Source: a virus
Length of the DNA: 64,000 nucleotides
IMG/VR virus record: IMGVR_UViG_3300022752_004330
Location: 49,690 to 113,689 of that record
Reading direction: 5' to 3' (one strand)
The notes under the pieces are model-generated. The model saw only the letters and a program-made list of their open reading frames with translations, ran no database searches and was not told the DNA's origin. Below, piece after piece: positions 48,915 to 56,387 of the stretch. The position numbers and the translations under genes were made by a program. The stretch's first letter is position 1; each line of letters begins with the position of its first letter.

Positions 48915-49268
48915 TTAAAGATTAGGTTTAAGGTTTTTTGCGTTTGATTTTGCCATTGCATCAACCGAAGGGCCGCCGGACGCAGCGGCTTTAGCCTGTG
49001 CAGGATCCTCTGGCTTATCTAACACTATGGAACCATCTGGATTTATAGTTTTAATCATTTCACCGGCCGGTCCTAGAGAATTTTTTAGTGCTGTCATTAT
49101 TTGAGCACGATCGCTGTCAACACCACCTAATGGTAAATCAAACCGTTTAAGGTAATTCATGACAGTGGCAAATGGTATAACACCACTTGTGTCGTTATTA
49201 GCGGCCAACCCTCTTAAAACTTTAAGAATGGGTATGACCGCACCTGTGTCTACTTCAAATAATCTCAT
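48915..49268 (-). CDS. hypothetical protein, 117 aa
   Basis: It starts MRLFEVDTG with the window's recurring leader. A short alpha/beta domain is followed by an Ala/Pro/Lys-rich tail. Its ATG overlaps the stop of the large upstream gene (ATGA). No family recognised. Confidence 0.65.
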   Translation of the reverse strand: MRLFEVDTGAVIPILKVLRGLAANNDTSGVIPFATVMNYLKRFDLPLGGVDSDRAQIMTALKNSLGPAGEMIKTINPDGSIVLDKPEDPAQAKAAASGGPSVDAMAKSNAKNLKPNL

Positions 49269-50896
49269 CTAGCCAATCTGCTGATTATTGAATGGCTTTC
49301 TGCAAGTTTCTTTTGAAAATGACTTTCACGCATTTCACGTCCAGGAGTACCTTCACCAGCAGCAGCATCAGCGGCAGCAAATTCATCACCTGCTGGCTCT
49401 GCCGCACCTGGTTCATTCATCATGTCCGGACCTGAAGGCTCAACGCCTGGTTCTGCTCCCATGGGCTCCATAGGTGTTGCCTCACCTGCTAGAACAGCTA
49501 CAGCATTTGAAATGGCCTCACGTTGACTCATTAGAGTTTCTAATGTAGCAGAAAGTGCTGGAGCAACTGCCTGTTTAAATGCTTCTGCTTCAGCAGCACC
49601 GAAGTCAGCACGAATAGCATCTGCTAGTTCAATCATAGATTTAGTTTGGTATTGGCCAACACGCTGCATCCATGATGTATAATCATTTACCATATCACCT
49701 GCTGCTGTAATAGCCTTGGCCTTACCTTCTTCATCTTCTTGTAGCAAAATAGCAAGGCTTTCATTAACAATACGGACGTGGCGTTTGAATATTGAATTGG
49801 CTTCTTCTAGTTTGCCTGCCTTCTTAAGTTTCTGACGAACGGCACCTGCTACACGCTCACCTGCAGCCTTGCTGCCATACTTCTCGCCTGCTTTCTTAGC
49901 AATCTTAGCAAAGTTCTTACCTGGCTTACCCTCGTCCTTGCCCTCCATTGTTTCATATTCTTTTAGTCTACCATCTCTCTCGGCACTTTTTAATAGGGCT
50001 GCACGATCTGCGTAACTACCACGCTTGACATCTTGGGCGGCCTGTATCTCACCGGGTGTTGGATCCTTGACATGTTTTAGAGGATCAAACTTTCCTTGAC
50101 GTTTTTGATATGCCCTATCTTTACGATCAGCATCTAAGGCGCTCATAGCACCTTCATATGTTCCACATTCTTTCAGACCATGCACAGGACACTTCTTACC
50201 TTTTGGTGTATGATTACACTTGTCCTCGCTCTCCTTCATTTTCTTTTCTTTACGCTTACGTGCTTTTTCATCTGCATCGTCTGCTGTATCCTGACCAGGT
50301 AGATCACGCTTGGTATATTGTGTACCTGTACCTGTTTTTGTTGCTGTATGTTTGCTTAGTTCTTTGCTTTGTCCTACATCGCTACTTGGCTTATCTTTGC
50401 CAAAGTAATAGTCATGTGTTTCTTTATCTGTGTCTTCACTGGTAGTTTTGCCGCCTTTTTGATCTTTGCCAGTAGCACCAGCGATGACATCACCTCTTGT
50501 TACTTTATCATATGGGGGATAGTTGTTTGCCAAGTTTCCGTCATCGGTACCTTTGGCTTTTTTTGTGTATTTTGGGGCACGAACACCTTTTTTAGCTTCG
50601 TCTATCTGAGCTAATCTGTCTCTTAATTTTGCAATGTCTTCGCCTAGCATTTCTTTAATCCTTGTATTAAGCAAGGCTAACATGGCCTTGTCTTTCTGAT
50701 ATGTTTCGTTAGTTAATAAATCATTGAAACCAGCTTGACCTTCTTGTTGAAACATACGAGTACGGATTTTATTTCGCATGTCTTCAAGTTGTTCTCTTGA
50801 ATATTGTTCTAACTTAACATTCATCCCAAACATTTTGGAAAGATTCTCCTTAAGTTTTGAACTGGTTAATTTTTTATTAAAATCATTAGTTTTCAT
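49265..50896 (-). CDS. large conserved virion or scaffold-type protein, 543 aa
   Basis: A helical N-terminal domain (YSREQLEDMRNKIRTRMFQQ, then NTRIKEMLGEDIAKLRDRL) is followed by a highly charged Lys/Asp/Glu/Gly-rich middle with Cys/His in CNHTPKGKKCPVHG (possible zinc site), and a C-terminal helical part with a Pro/Ala/Glu-rich linker and LAESHSIISRLAR end. This layout of helix bundle and disordered linkers fits an internal head or scaffold protein, but that is inference. A late-type box precedes it. Confidence 0.65.
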   Translation of the reverse strand: MKTNDFNKKLTSSKLKENLSKMFGMNVKLEQYSREQLEDMRNKIRTRMFQQEGQAGFNDLLTNETYQKDKAMLALLNTRIKEMLGEDIAKLRDRLAQIDEAKKGVRAPKYTKKAKGTDDGNLANNYPPYDKVTRGDVIAGATGKDQKGGKTTSEDTDKETHDYYFGKDKPSSDVGQSKELSKHTATKTGTGTQYTKRDLPGQDTADDADEKARKRKEKKMKESEDKCNHTPKGKKCPVHGLKECGTYEGAMSALDADRKDRAYQKRQGKFDPLKHVKDPTPGEIQAAQDVKRGSYADRAALLKSAERDGRLKEYETMEGKDEGKPGKNFAKIAKKAGEKYGSKAAGERVAGAVRQKLKKAGKLEEANSIFKRHVRIVNESLAILLQEDEEGKAKAITAAGDMVNDYTSWMQRVGQYQTKSMIELADAIRADFGAAEAEAFKQAVAPALSATLETLMSQREAISNAVAVLAGEATPMEPMGAEPGVEPSGPDMMNEPGAAEPAGDEFAAADAAAGEGTPGREMRESHFQKKLAESHSIISRLAR

Positions 50897-50922
50897 AGAG
50901 ATTCCAAAAGATATATTGTGTT

Positions 50923-50930
50923 TATTTATC
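50923..50930 (-). promoter_or_regulatory. late-promoter-like GATAAATA
   Basis: It overlaps the stop of the 50926 gene and lies 27 bp before the ATG at 50896. Confidence 0.42.
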
Positions 50931-51387
50931 TTATACCAATAAGTTTTGCATAACCATCTTCTATTTGGTTTTTATAGATAGCTTTTTTATCTGCTGCTAC
51001 TGAGGCCTTGTGACTATATATTTCTTTTGTTTCTTTATCTAAATTTTTTTTATTCACCAGTTTGTTTAGATGTTGTTCTTCAAACAAAGCAGATCCATAC
51101 TTATAGTCTATTTCTATAAGTTTGTTATCAGGAAAATAATTAACTGCTAGACTATTAGCAACAACCGCAGCGGTCTGTGCTAGATTGATATTTTTAAACC
51201 TTACTTCACCTGACCAATCTATTATTTCATATAAACCATTATTTTTTATAATTTTATATCTGCCAACAGACACTGTGCCATCATTATTTTTCTTAGCAGG
51301 TGCTAAACCTTTTCTTTTCAGGTCTTGTTTGACCTTTAGTTGAAGATCATATAGTCTTTGATAAATGTAATTTATATCGGGATTCAT
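50926..51387 (-). CDS. hypothetical protein, 153 aa
   Basis: A soluble, Lys/Asn/Ile-rich protein, with INYIYQRLYDLQLKVKQDLK start, a VSVGRYKIIKNNGLYEIIDW beta hairpin and a helical end. Its start overlaps the previous gene by 41 bp. It is one of four overlapping small genes with MKI-type starts around 51-52 kb. Function unknown. Confidence 0.65.
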   Translation of the reverse strand: MNPDINYIYQRLYDLQLKVKQDLKRKGLAPAKKNNDGTVSVGRYKIIKNNGLYEIIDWSGEVRFKNINLAQTAAVVANSLAVNYFPDNKLIEIDYKYGSALFEEQHLNKLVNKKNLDKETKEIYSHKASVAADKKAIYKNQIEDGYAKLIGIR

Positions 51388-51577
51388 CTAATTTTTTAAC
51401 TAAAATGTTATGATTACTTATAGAATATATCCCTTTTCTAACCAGATTTTGAGCAATCCATGTCTCTTGTTCACTCAACCCGGTAAGTCTGATTTTATCT
51501 TTGTGCGAATCTATAAATTCACGTTCTTGGTTTGTCAAGGCAATATGAGTCCCATCTAATAACTGAGATATTTTCAT
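51347..51577 (-). CDS. hypothetical protein, 76 aa
   Basis: MKISQLLDGTHIALTNQERE begins with the recurring leader and is followed by a small helix-strand domain, perhaps winged-helix-like (LSEQETWIAQNLVRKGIYS). ATGA overlap with the gene before it. No family recognised. Confidence 0.65.
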   Translation of the reverse strand: MKISQLLDGTHIALTNQEREFIDSHKDKIRLTGLSEQETWIAQNLVRKGIYSISNHNILVKKLDESRYKLHLSKTI

Positions 51578-51822
51578 ACAGTTTTATTTAGGTCCATCTG
51601 CTGTTTTTGTAAGGCCTGTAGTTCTGCTTGTTTGGCTTTTATTTGCATCATTAGGTCTTGTTTTTGCTTTTCTTTTTCTTGTTTTTGTTTTGCCAATTGT
51701 GCAGCCTGTAGGGCAGGATCAGTAAGTTGTTGAGTGTTACCTGTAACTGTTCCTGCCTGAGGTTGGCTCATTGTAGTACTACCTACCGGTGTGATGGCTT
51801 CTAGTATATCAAAAATTTTCAT
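51574..51822 (-). CDS. coiled-coil hypothetical protein, 82 aa
   Basis: MKIFDILEAITPVG leader, a Thr/Gln-rich linker, then a long Lys/Gln/Glu coiled coil (about 40-80). The coil is very regular. ATGA overlaps on both sides imply co-translation. Possibly a small structural or scaffold-associated protein. Confidence 0.65.
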   Translation of the reverse strand: MKIFDILEAITPVGSTTMSQPQAGTVTGNTQQLTDPALQAAQLAKQKQEKEKQKQDLMMQIKAKQAELQALQKQQMDLNKTV

Positions 51823-52049
51823 GATATTTTTTGTAAAACTACCCCAAGTAAACCAAGCACAGCTACAATAATTGTACCAGCTGTGCCTATTAAAACTTTA
51901 ACGGTATTAAGTTGGCCCGCTTCTACAGTGTTTTTTAAACCGGACAAAATATGTTCAACATTACTTAAACGTTTTTCCAATGCATCATATCTTTGAGCAC
52001 ATAATTCAACATGTGCTTCTAAGTTTTCTTTTTCTATGTCAGTAGGCAT
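51819..52049 (-). CDS. coiled coil plus membrane helix protein, 76 aa
   Basis: An N-terminal coiled coil (EKENLEAHVELCAQRYDALEKR, about residues 4-45) and a single C-terminal membrane helix (about 50-72). This layout resembles hemolysin XhlA-type phage membrane proteins associated with holins, but it is too short to be sure. First of the four overlapping small genes. Confidence 0.62.
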   Translation of the reverse strand: MPTDIEKENLEAHVELCAQRYDALEKRLSNVEHILSGLKNTVEAGQLNTVKVLIGTAGTIIVAVLGLLGVVLQKIS

Positions 52050-52092
52050 CTACCCAGTCTCCAATGATCTTTACAGCAAAAAAATAATAAGC

Positions 52093-52527
52093 CTAAATAG
52101 AGCCAAAAAGTGCCTTAACGATTGTATTTTTAGAGGCAGGATCATTGAGATCAAAAATTGCCTTATCGATATTTATCGATTCTGTTAATTTTTGAATGAT
52201 GGGCACACCGTGAATATCTCCATACAAACTAGCAATAGGGTCTCCACTATTACTGTTATCAGAGTAGGCCATACTACGTTCTGGACTAAACCTAAAAGTC
52301 CATACTTTATGTTTGCCCTTATGTTTAGACCCAAATTCAGAATCTTTGAGGTCTTTGATTTCTATCTGTGGATCATTGTCGAATATGATGTTCGATCTTA
52401 GTTCTAAACATTGTTTTAATGTTGTAAAATTTCTATACTGATCATGTTCTAATTGATGCCCAGTTTTTATCCGGTTTACTTTTGTATTGGTAATGTCTAC
52501 CAGTGTTTGAATTTCGATTATTATCAT
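52093..52527 (-). CDS. hypothetical protein, 144 aa
   Basis: A soluble alpha/beta protein with MIIIEIQTLVDITNTKVNR at the start and VWTFRFSPERSMAYSD in the middle; HGVPIIQKLTESINID later. TATAAATA is 23 bp before the ATG, so late expression is plausible. A terminator lies upstream. Similar proteins occur in T4-like cyanophages to my recollection, function unknown. Confidence 0.66.
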   Translation of the reverse strand: MIIIEIQTLVDITNTKVNRIKTGHQLEHDQYRNFTTLKQCLELRSNIIFDNDPQIEIKDLKDSEFGSKHKGKHKVWTFRFSPERSMAYSDNSNSGDPIASLYGDIHGVPIIQKLTESINIDKAIFDLNDPASKNTIVKALFGSI

Positions 52528-52550
52528 AATATACCTATATTATTATAAGA

Positions 52551-52558
52551 TATTTATA
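52551..52558 (-). promoter_or_regulatory. late-promoter-like TATAAATA
   Basis: A perfect match, 23 bp before the ATG at 52527 and just after the terminator of the upstream gene. Confidence 0.55.
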
Positions 52559-52565
52559 GATAAAA

Positions 52566-52585
52566 AAAGCGGCCGGAGCCGCTTT
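52566..52585 (-). terminator. rho-independent terminator
   Basis: AAAGCGGC/GCCGCTTT with a 4-nt loop, then a run of seven Ts on the minus strand, 20 bp after the 52606 gene stop. Confidence 0.85.
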
Positions 52586-52605
52586 TTGAAGTGCTAGATT
52601 ACCAA

Positions 52606-53001
52606 TTAGGTAATAGTTGGCCAACCAGCTGTAACTGTTGTAGAGGCGTTGTTAACGCTCTGTAGGTTACCTGTGGCTTGAACTAGTGTTTGTAGGTAAG
52701 AAACTAATGTCTCTGTACCAGCAGCGCCATCATAGTTATCTGTTGGGTAGTCACCGCCTAAAGATGCAATAGCTACTGGTAGTACTGTACCACTTGTCTG
52801 TAATGGAGCCATTACTTCGATACTTACACGTGATTGAATAGCTTCCAATGCAGCTACAACTGGGCTACGTACACCAGCTGAGGTAGCAGCTAATTTAGCA
52901 CTTACATCACTTGGGAAAGTTACTTTAATAAACATTAAAGAAACGCCATTTTTAAATGATGGTAAACTAACAGATTCATTTTTCTTTAAAATCGTTGCCA
53001 T
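52606..53001 (-). CDS. probable virion protein, 131 aa
   Basis: A well-transcribed-looking unit: GATAAATA (53052), RBS AGGAG and a strong terminator frame a single gene. The protein is Val/Ala/Thr/Ser-rich with few Lys/Arg and no Cys, with strands VSLMFIKVTFPSDV and an Ala-rich helix. Its composition and own late promoter and terminator fit an abundant structural protein such as a tail tube or decoration protein. The exact family is not recognised. Confidence 0.65.
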   Translation of the reverse strand: MATILKKNESVSLPSFKNGVSLMFIKVTFPSDVSAKLAATSAGVRSPVVAALEAIQSRVSIEVMAPLQTSGTVLPVAIASLGGDYPTDNYDGAAGTETLVSYLQTLVQATGNLQSVNNASTTVTAGWPTIT

Positions 53002-53051
53002 TTTATATATCTCCTAATCTTTAAAGTTTCACCCGAAACTCTTTGTAAACT

Positions 53052-53059
53052 TATTTATC
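53052..53059 (-). promoter_or_regulatory. late-promoter-like GATAAATA
   Basis: 50 bp before the ATG at 53001. The gene is framed by this box and a strong terminator. Confidence 0.45.
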
Positions 53060-53073
53060 TTTTATCTAAAAAA

Positions 53074-53346
53074 TTAATCCAAATGGCTTATGCCCTTGGT
53101 AGTGCTGTCACGGAATTTACGTATTCCTCTGGTAAATTTACTAGGGTCAGATGCTTTAATACTATTTATAAACCTACGTTCTAACTCATCTGCTTGTTCA
53201 GCTGGGAATGATTCTTTAATTATCTGTAGCAAATTTATAGCACTGTTAATCACATGAGCTGCACGACTTTCTACTATATTTTCTCTATTTTTTTTAAGAG
53301 CTATAGAATTAAGTTCTTCTAACAGGCTTTTTGTGGTTCTTTTCAA
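53074..53346 (-). CDS. small helical protein, 90 aa
   Basis: An all-helical, charged protein (SLLEELNSIALKKNRENIVES, then EQADELERRFINSIKAS). AATAAATA lies 17 bp upstream (53364-53371). It diverges from the plus-strand small-gene chain. No family recognised. Confidence 0.62.
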   Translation of the reverse strand: MKRTTKSLLEELNSIALKKNRENIVESRAAHVINSAINLLQIIKESFPAEQADELERRFINSIKASDPSKFTRGIRKFRDSTTKGISHLD

Positions 53347-53421
53347 AATAAATATCCTTTTGGTATTTATTACAACTACGTAATAATATAAAAGTATTTT
53401 TTAATTATTTGTGCAGAGCAA

Positions 53422-53429
53422 CATAAATA
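53422..53429 (+). promoter_or_regulatory. late-promoter-like CATAAATA
   Basis: 37 bp before the plus-strand ATG at 53467. Confidence 0.35.
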
Positions 53430-53466
53430 TATCTATACACATATACATATAGGAGAAATATAAACA

Positions 53467-53640
53467 ATGTCTATATCAACACTCATGCTCAATATCCTTG
53501 AGCGCCTCGCTGAAATGTTTCCGAATGATTCTTACCAGAATAGATTGGATCAATATTTAAGCACAAAAAGCATAACAGATGCTGCTACTCTTGAAAATTA
53601 TATGAAAGAGTATGAATACAAATCCCATAAGGAGTTTTAA
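53467..53640 (+). CDS. small protein, 57 aa
   Basis: ATG at 53467 (ATAGGAG upstream), MSISTLMLNILERLAEMFPN at the start, a soluble helical protein with a Tyr/Lys-rich end. First of four tiny genes on the plus strand with ATGA-type coupling in the later ones. Function unknown. Confidence 0.6.
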   Translation: MSISTLMLNILERLAEMFPNDSYQNRLDQYLSTKSITDAATLENYMKEYEYKSHKEF

Positions 53641-53641
53641 T

Positions 53642-53755
53642 ATGATGACCTATATCTTAGCAGTATTTCACAAAATATTTCTAGCCCTAGAAGCAAGCGG
53701 CCAAGCTCGTGCTCGTAGATTTATGACTTCACATTTTCCAGGAGCATGGCGATGA
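53642..53755 (+). CDS. tiny basic protein, 37 aa
   Basis: AAGGAG precedes the ATG. It has a hydrophobic start (MMTYILAVFHKIFLALEASG) and a basic end (QARARRFMTS). The final TGA overlaps the next gene's ATG. It resembles the next protein (LxxxxxKxQSAARLMN), so the two may be paralogues. Confidence 0.5.
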   Translation: MMTYILAVFHKIFLALEASGQARARRFMTSHFPGAWR

Positions 53756-53859
53756 AAATTCTTACCTTAATCTATGATGTATGGTGTTCTGGGCTGCTAG
53801 CTGCTCATCTAACACGTAGAGGTAAATGGCAAAGTGCTGCGAGGTTAATGAATAAATGA
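53752..53859 (+). CDS. tiny protein, 35 aa
   Basis: Coupled by ATGA to the gene before and after. MKILTLIYDVWCSGLLAAHL suggests a membrane-associated helix with a short basic tail. Confidence 0.5.
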   Translation: MKILTLIYDVWCSGLLAAHLTRRGKWQSAARLMNK

Positions 53860-54002
53860 TTACAATTATAATTATTATATTTGCATTTTTACTTGCAGTT
53901 GTGGCCATAGACGAAATGCTAGAACAGAAAACAGAATTAGGTGAAGAATGGGAATTTACACGAATAAATTTTACACCGAGACCTATTGACAAAAATAAAT
54001 AA
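53856..54002 (+). CDS. short membrane protein, 48 aa
   Basis: ATG overlaps the previous stop. A strong membrane helix (MITIIIIIIFAFLLAVVAID) is followed by a charged tail with a Trp and Arg/Pro-rich end. AATAAATA at 53994-54001 near its stop may serve the next gene. Confidence 0.5.
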   Translation: MITIIIIIFAFLLAVVAIDEMLEQKTELGEEWEFTRINFTPRPIDKNK

Positions 54003-54035
54003 ACTTATATAATATTACAGACAGGGAGACAATTT

Positions 54036-54326
54036 ATGTTTAATCAACCTTTATTATTCATTGACAGTGTGCAAAATGCCAAGAGGCAATTTGTAGAAAA
54101 ATATGTACGTCATCAAGATATCAAGGCAGATATGATTATCTATATTGACGCACAAAGTAAATTTTTGCACTCAGCTGTAGAAGCCACAAGCAATATTATT
54201 TCAACATGTGGCCGAGAAATATTACATACCAAAGTAGAAAAATTAGTCAATCCTTTTAGTATTGATTGGTTCAAGGCAGGTTGGGATGCCTGGTCTGCAC
54301 AAAGTCGTGCAGAAAATAAAGCCTAA
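54036..54326 (+). CDS. helical hypothetical protein, 96 aa
   Basis: ATG follows CAGGGAGAC. It is a mostly helical, soluble protein with FIDSVQNAKRQFVEKYV early and WFKAGWDAWSAQSRAENKA at the end. The pattern of long amphipathic helices recalls phasin-like proteins of betaproteobacteria, but the match is weak. No domain is firmly recognised. Confidence 0.58.
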   Translation: MFNQPLLFIDSVQNAKRQFVEKYVRHQDIKADMIIYIDAQSKFLHSAVEATSNIISTCGREILHTKVEKLVNPFSIDWFKAGWDAWSAQSRAENKA

Positions 54327-54357
54327 CATAAAGACATACACACATAAGGAGAATACT

Positions 54358-54645
54358 ATGTCAAATTACAGTGATAAAATGATTCCAGATATGAAACTAC
54401 CTGAAGTAAAATTTAACAAGAACGGATATGAAATCCGCACAGATATTCTACATCTAGCCAAAGACCTTGTTGCTCAAGAATACACCTACAAATATCAAGG
54501 TTGGGAACTAAGCGCCAAACGTGATGAAAAGACTGGTCAGATTGTTACGTCAGTTGGCATGCCTGAATTTCCAGGACTTGACAAAGTGCTTGAAACCGCT
54601 GAAAAAATGTATGCCTTTGTTAATGCTGCTAACGGTAGAAAATAA
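54358..54645 (+). CDS. conserved T4-like hypothetical protein, 95 aa
   Basis: ATG at 54358 with ATAAGGAG upstream; an in-frame start in the previous gene is not needed. It has MIPDMKLPEVKFNKNGYEIR, then LAKDLVAQEYTYKYQGWELS, a pattern I recognise from conserved small proteins of T4-like cyanophages. No function is known. A terminator follows at 54681. Confidence 0.72.
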   Translation: MSNYSDKMIPDMKLPEVKFNKNGYEIRTDILHLAKDLVAQEYTYKYQGWELSAKRDEKTGQIVTSVGMPEFPGLDKVLETAEKMYAFVNAANGRK

Positions 54646-54680
54646 TATTATATCGGCATAGCCAAATTAGTTAAAATAAC

Positions 54681-54706
54681 AACCCCGGGTAGTGCCGGGG
54701 TTTTTT
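54681..54706 (+). terminator. bidirectional terminator
   Basis: AACCCCGG/CCGGGGTT with a 6-nt loop and six Ts on the plus strand. It serves the plus-strand gene ending at 54645 and, in reverse, the minus-strand endolysin ending at 54705. Confidence 0.85.
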
Positions 54707-55787
54707 ATCTAAGTCCAAATGTTAACATGTAGTCTTTGAAATTGTTTTCTCTATCATCTAGGCCGTTAAGGCCACCGTTGATAATCTTTGTAACACGAGT
54801 AGTATCTGAAAAGTCTTTGACCAAAGGTTTTACACGATCAGTCCAATACCATACCGCTATTCGAGCTGCAATATCTGGTTGTGCAGCCAGGTCTGGTTTC
54901 TTAACTAATCTATCATCTCCAAATATATCTCTGCTGGCCTGTGTATAGTTTTCTCTGCCAGTAAGTTGAACAAACCCTCTGCCTTTGAACGTTATGCCGT
55001 CACCTTTATATTTGTTGCCTAACTTAGTGGCCAGTCTAGGATTGTGTTTAGGATCATATTTGTTGAAATATGTGGCCTTGCCTATTTCCTTCATCTTCTT
55101 AAAGTCTAGGCTTTCATGCTCCATCTGTGCTAGAAACTGTGCTAGTTCTATGCCTTGTATGCCCTGTGCTTTGGCAGTCTTCATTAACATGGTAGCACGA
55201 GGTGTAAGTGGTTTTGCCTGTGCCTGTTTATAGGATTTAGCTTTTACCTGACTTTTTTTTTGGAGTTGTGCCTGCTGTTTGGCCGTTTGTAATTCTGGTG
55301 TTAGAAATCCACTGCTGACATCTTTAGGACCACCTAGCATGCCTAGTCCTACCAGTCCTGCTGCTGCCATGCCTTTAAGACTTTCGTCTGTGTTTTCTGT
55401 AATGGCACGCACCTTAAGGTATTCTGGATACTGCTTATTGAAATGACGCATGATAATACCGGCCATGGCATTTGCCTGATTTTCTTCATCACTGCCTGTT
55501 ATACCACTGTCATTATTAAGTTGACCTTCTAGGTCTTGCTTGTAGTGTGTAAGTTCATGCGCCACTGTGCGCAGGATGTCATTAGGATGACGATTTTTTA
55601 GGGCCACATATAGCTTACGCTCACCGTTGAGATATACACCGAAACTAGGTTGATCGTGTAGATTAAGTTCACCTTCAAATTCAAAGTCGGGTAGACTGGG
55701 TAAATTTAATACTTTAACAGCAATAGGTAGAAAATGTCGAAACATATCTACTATATTAGGTGAGTCTTTGAATTCGTTGAAGCGCAT
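54705..55787 (-). CDS. zincin-GH19 fusion endolysin, 360 aa
   Basis: The N-terminal domain has VAHELTHYKQ (HExxH, 77-81) and DEENQANAMAG (about 100-110), a gluzincin-type metalloprotease. After a Lys/Gln linker (about 165-195) the C-terminal domain (about 195-360) is GH19-like: MEHES (Glu225 likely catalytic), then DGITFKGRGFVQLTGRENY (263-281), which cleaves peptidoglycan or chitin-like chains. Two lytic activities in one protein fit an endolysin or tail lysin. AATAAATA lies 4 bp before the start. Confidence 0.85.
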   Translation of the reverse strand: MRFNEFKDSPNIVDMFRHFLPIAVKVLNLPSLPDFEFEGELNLHDQPSFGVYLNGERKLYVALKNRHPNDILRTVAHELTHYKQDLEGQLNNDSGITGSDEENQANAMAGIIMRHFNKQYPEYLKVRAITENTDESLKGMAAAGLVGLGMLGGPKDVSSGFLTPELQTAKQQAQLQKKSQVKAKSYKQAQAKPLTPRATMLMKTAKAQGIQGIELAQFLAQMEHESLDFKKMKEIGKATYFNKYDPKHNPRLATKLGNKYKGDGITFKGRGFVQLTGRENYTQASRDIFGDDRLVKKPDLAAQPDIAARIAVWYWTDRVKPLVKDFSDTTRVTKIINGGLNGLDDRENNFKDYMLTFGLR

Positions 55788-55791
55788 GTGA

Positions 55792-55799
55792 TATTTATT
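55792..55799 (-). promoter_or_regulatory. late-promoter-like AATAAATA
   Basis: 4 bp before the endolysin ATG at 55787; the message would be leaderless. Confidence 0.3.
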
Positions 55800-55982
55800 T
55801 TAATAAGTCATTGCATAGTAGATCAATGCTACTACTATGCCTAGAGGTATCCACCATGAAATAAAATAGCCTGATCCTAGTGCGAGACCTAGCCACGAAA
55901 AATGGTAGGTATGAAACACCCACGGTTGATTAATTGCACCAAGAAGTTTTTGCTTCACCAAAGTATTCACGAGCGTATCCAT
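55800..55982 (-). CDS. small membrane protein, 60 aa
   Basis: One or two membrane helices (GLALGSGYFISWWIPLGIVV). It overlaps the thermonuclease gene's end by 53 bp and has no clear ribosome-binding site. It lies just upstream of the endolysin and could be a holin-like protein, but the start is weak and this is uncertain. Confidence 0.4.
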   Translation of the reverse strand: MDTLVNTLVKQKLLGAINQPWVFHTYHFSWLGLALGSGYFISWWIPLGIVVALIYYAMTY

Positions 55983-56379
55983 TTTTAATAAGTTCTGCTC
56001 TTAGGCTTACACCGTTTAGGATCATGTCACCTAGCACACGACCACCAAACTTATCCCATCCATAGAGCACTACTTGATGCTTTTGCGTTGATTCAACTGC
56101 TTTTTTGGTAAATGCTGTAGCGGCTTGTCCACGCTGATCTTCTGAAGGGCACTGTGCTCTGAAGCCTTTTTCTGGAGTGTCTACTCCGTATATACGCACA
56201 GCTAGTTCTGGTTTCAAAGGTGCTGGCAAGAATGGTGCTGCAATGACCACAGTATCTCCATCATTAATTCTGACAATTTTTGCATCATATGTTACTCCTT
56301 GCGGTGTTTTTTGTGCCAACGCTATGGGCTGCAAACATAGAAAACCTAAAAGGCATGTTATAAAAATTTTATTTTTCAT
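55930..56379 (-). CDS. secreted thermonuclease (SNase family), 149 aa
   Basis: A signal peptide (to about Ala22) precedes an SNase domain: NDGDTVVI (39-46), RIYGVDTPEK (Arg62, Asp67, Glu70) and GGRVLGD (Arg114). These correspond to the Ca and catalytic residues of staphylococcal nuclease (Asp21, Arg35, Asp40, Glu43, Arg87). It would degrade DNA or RNA in the periplasm, perhaps of competing phages. Start at 56379; an in-frame start further up would spoil the signal peptide. Confidence 0.88.
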   Translation of the reverse strand: MKNKIFITCLLGFLCLQPIALAQKTPQGVTYDAKIVRINDGDTVVIAAPFLPAPLKPELAVRIYGVDTPEKGFRAQCPSEDQRGQAATAFTKKAVESTQKHQVVLYGWDKFGGRVLGDMILNGVSLRAELIKNGYAREYFGEAKTSWCN

Positions 56380-56387
56380 TGTAAATC

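Noticed and set aside
53450-54000. 76-codon minus-strand ORF (53762-53992)
   Set aside because: It overlaps the plus-strand coupled small genes and lacks a ribosome-binding site.
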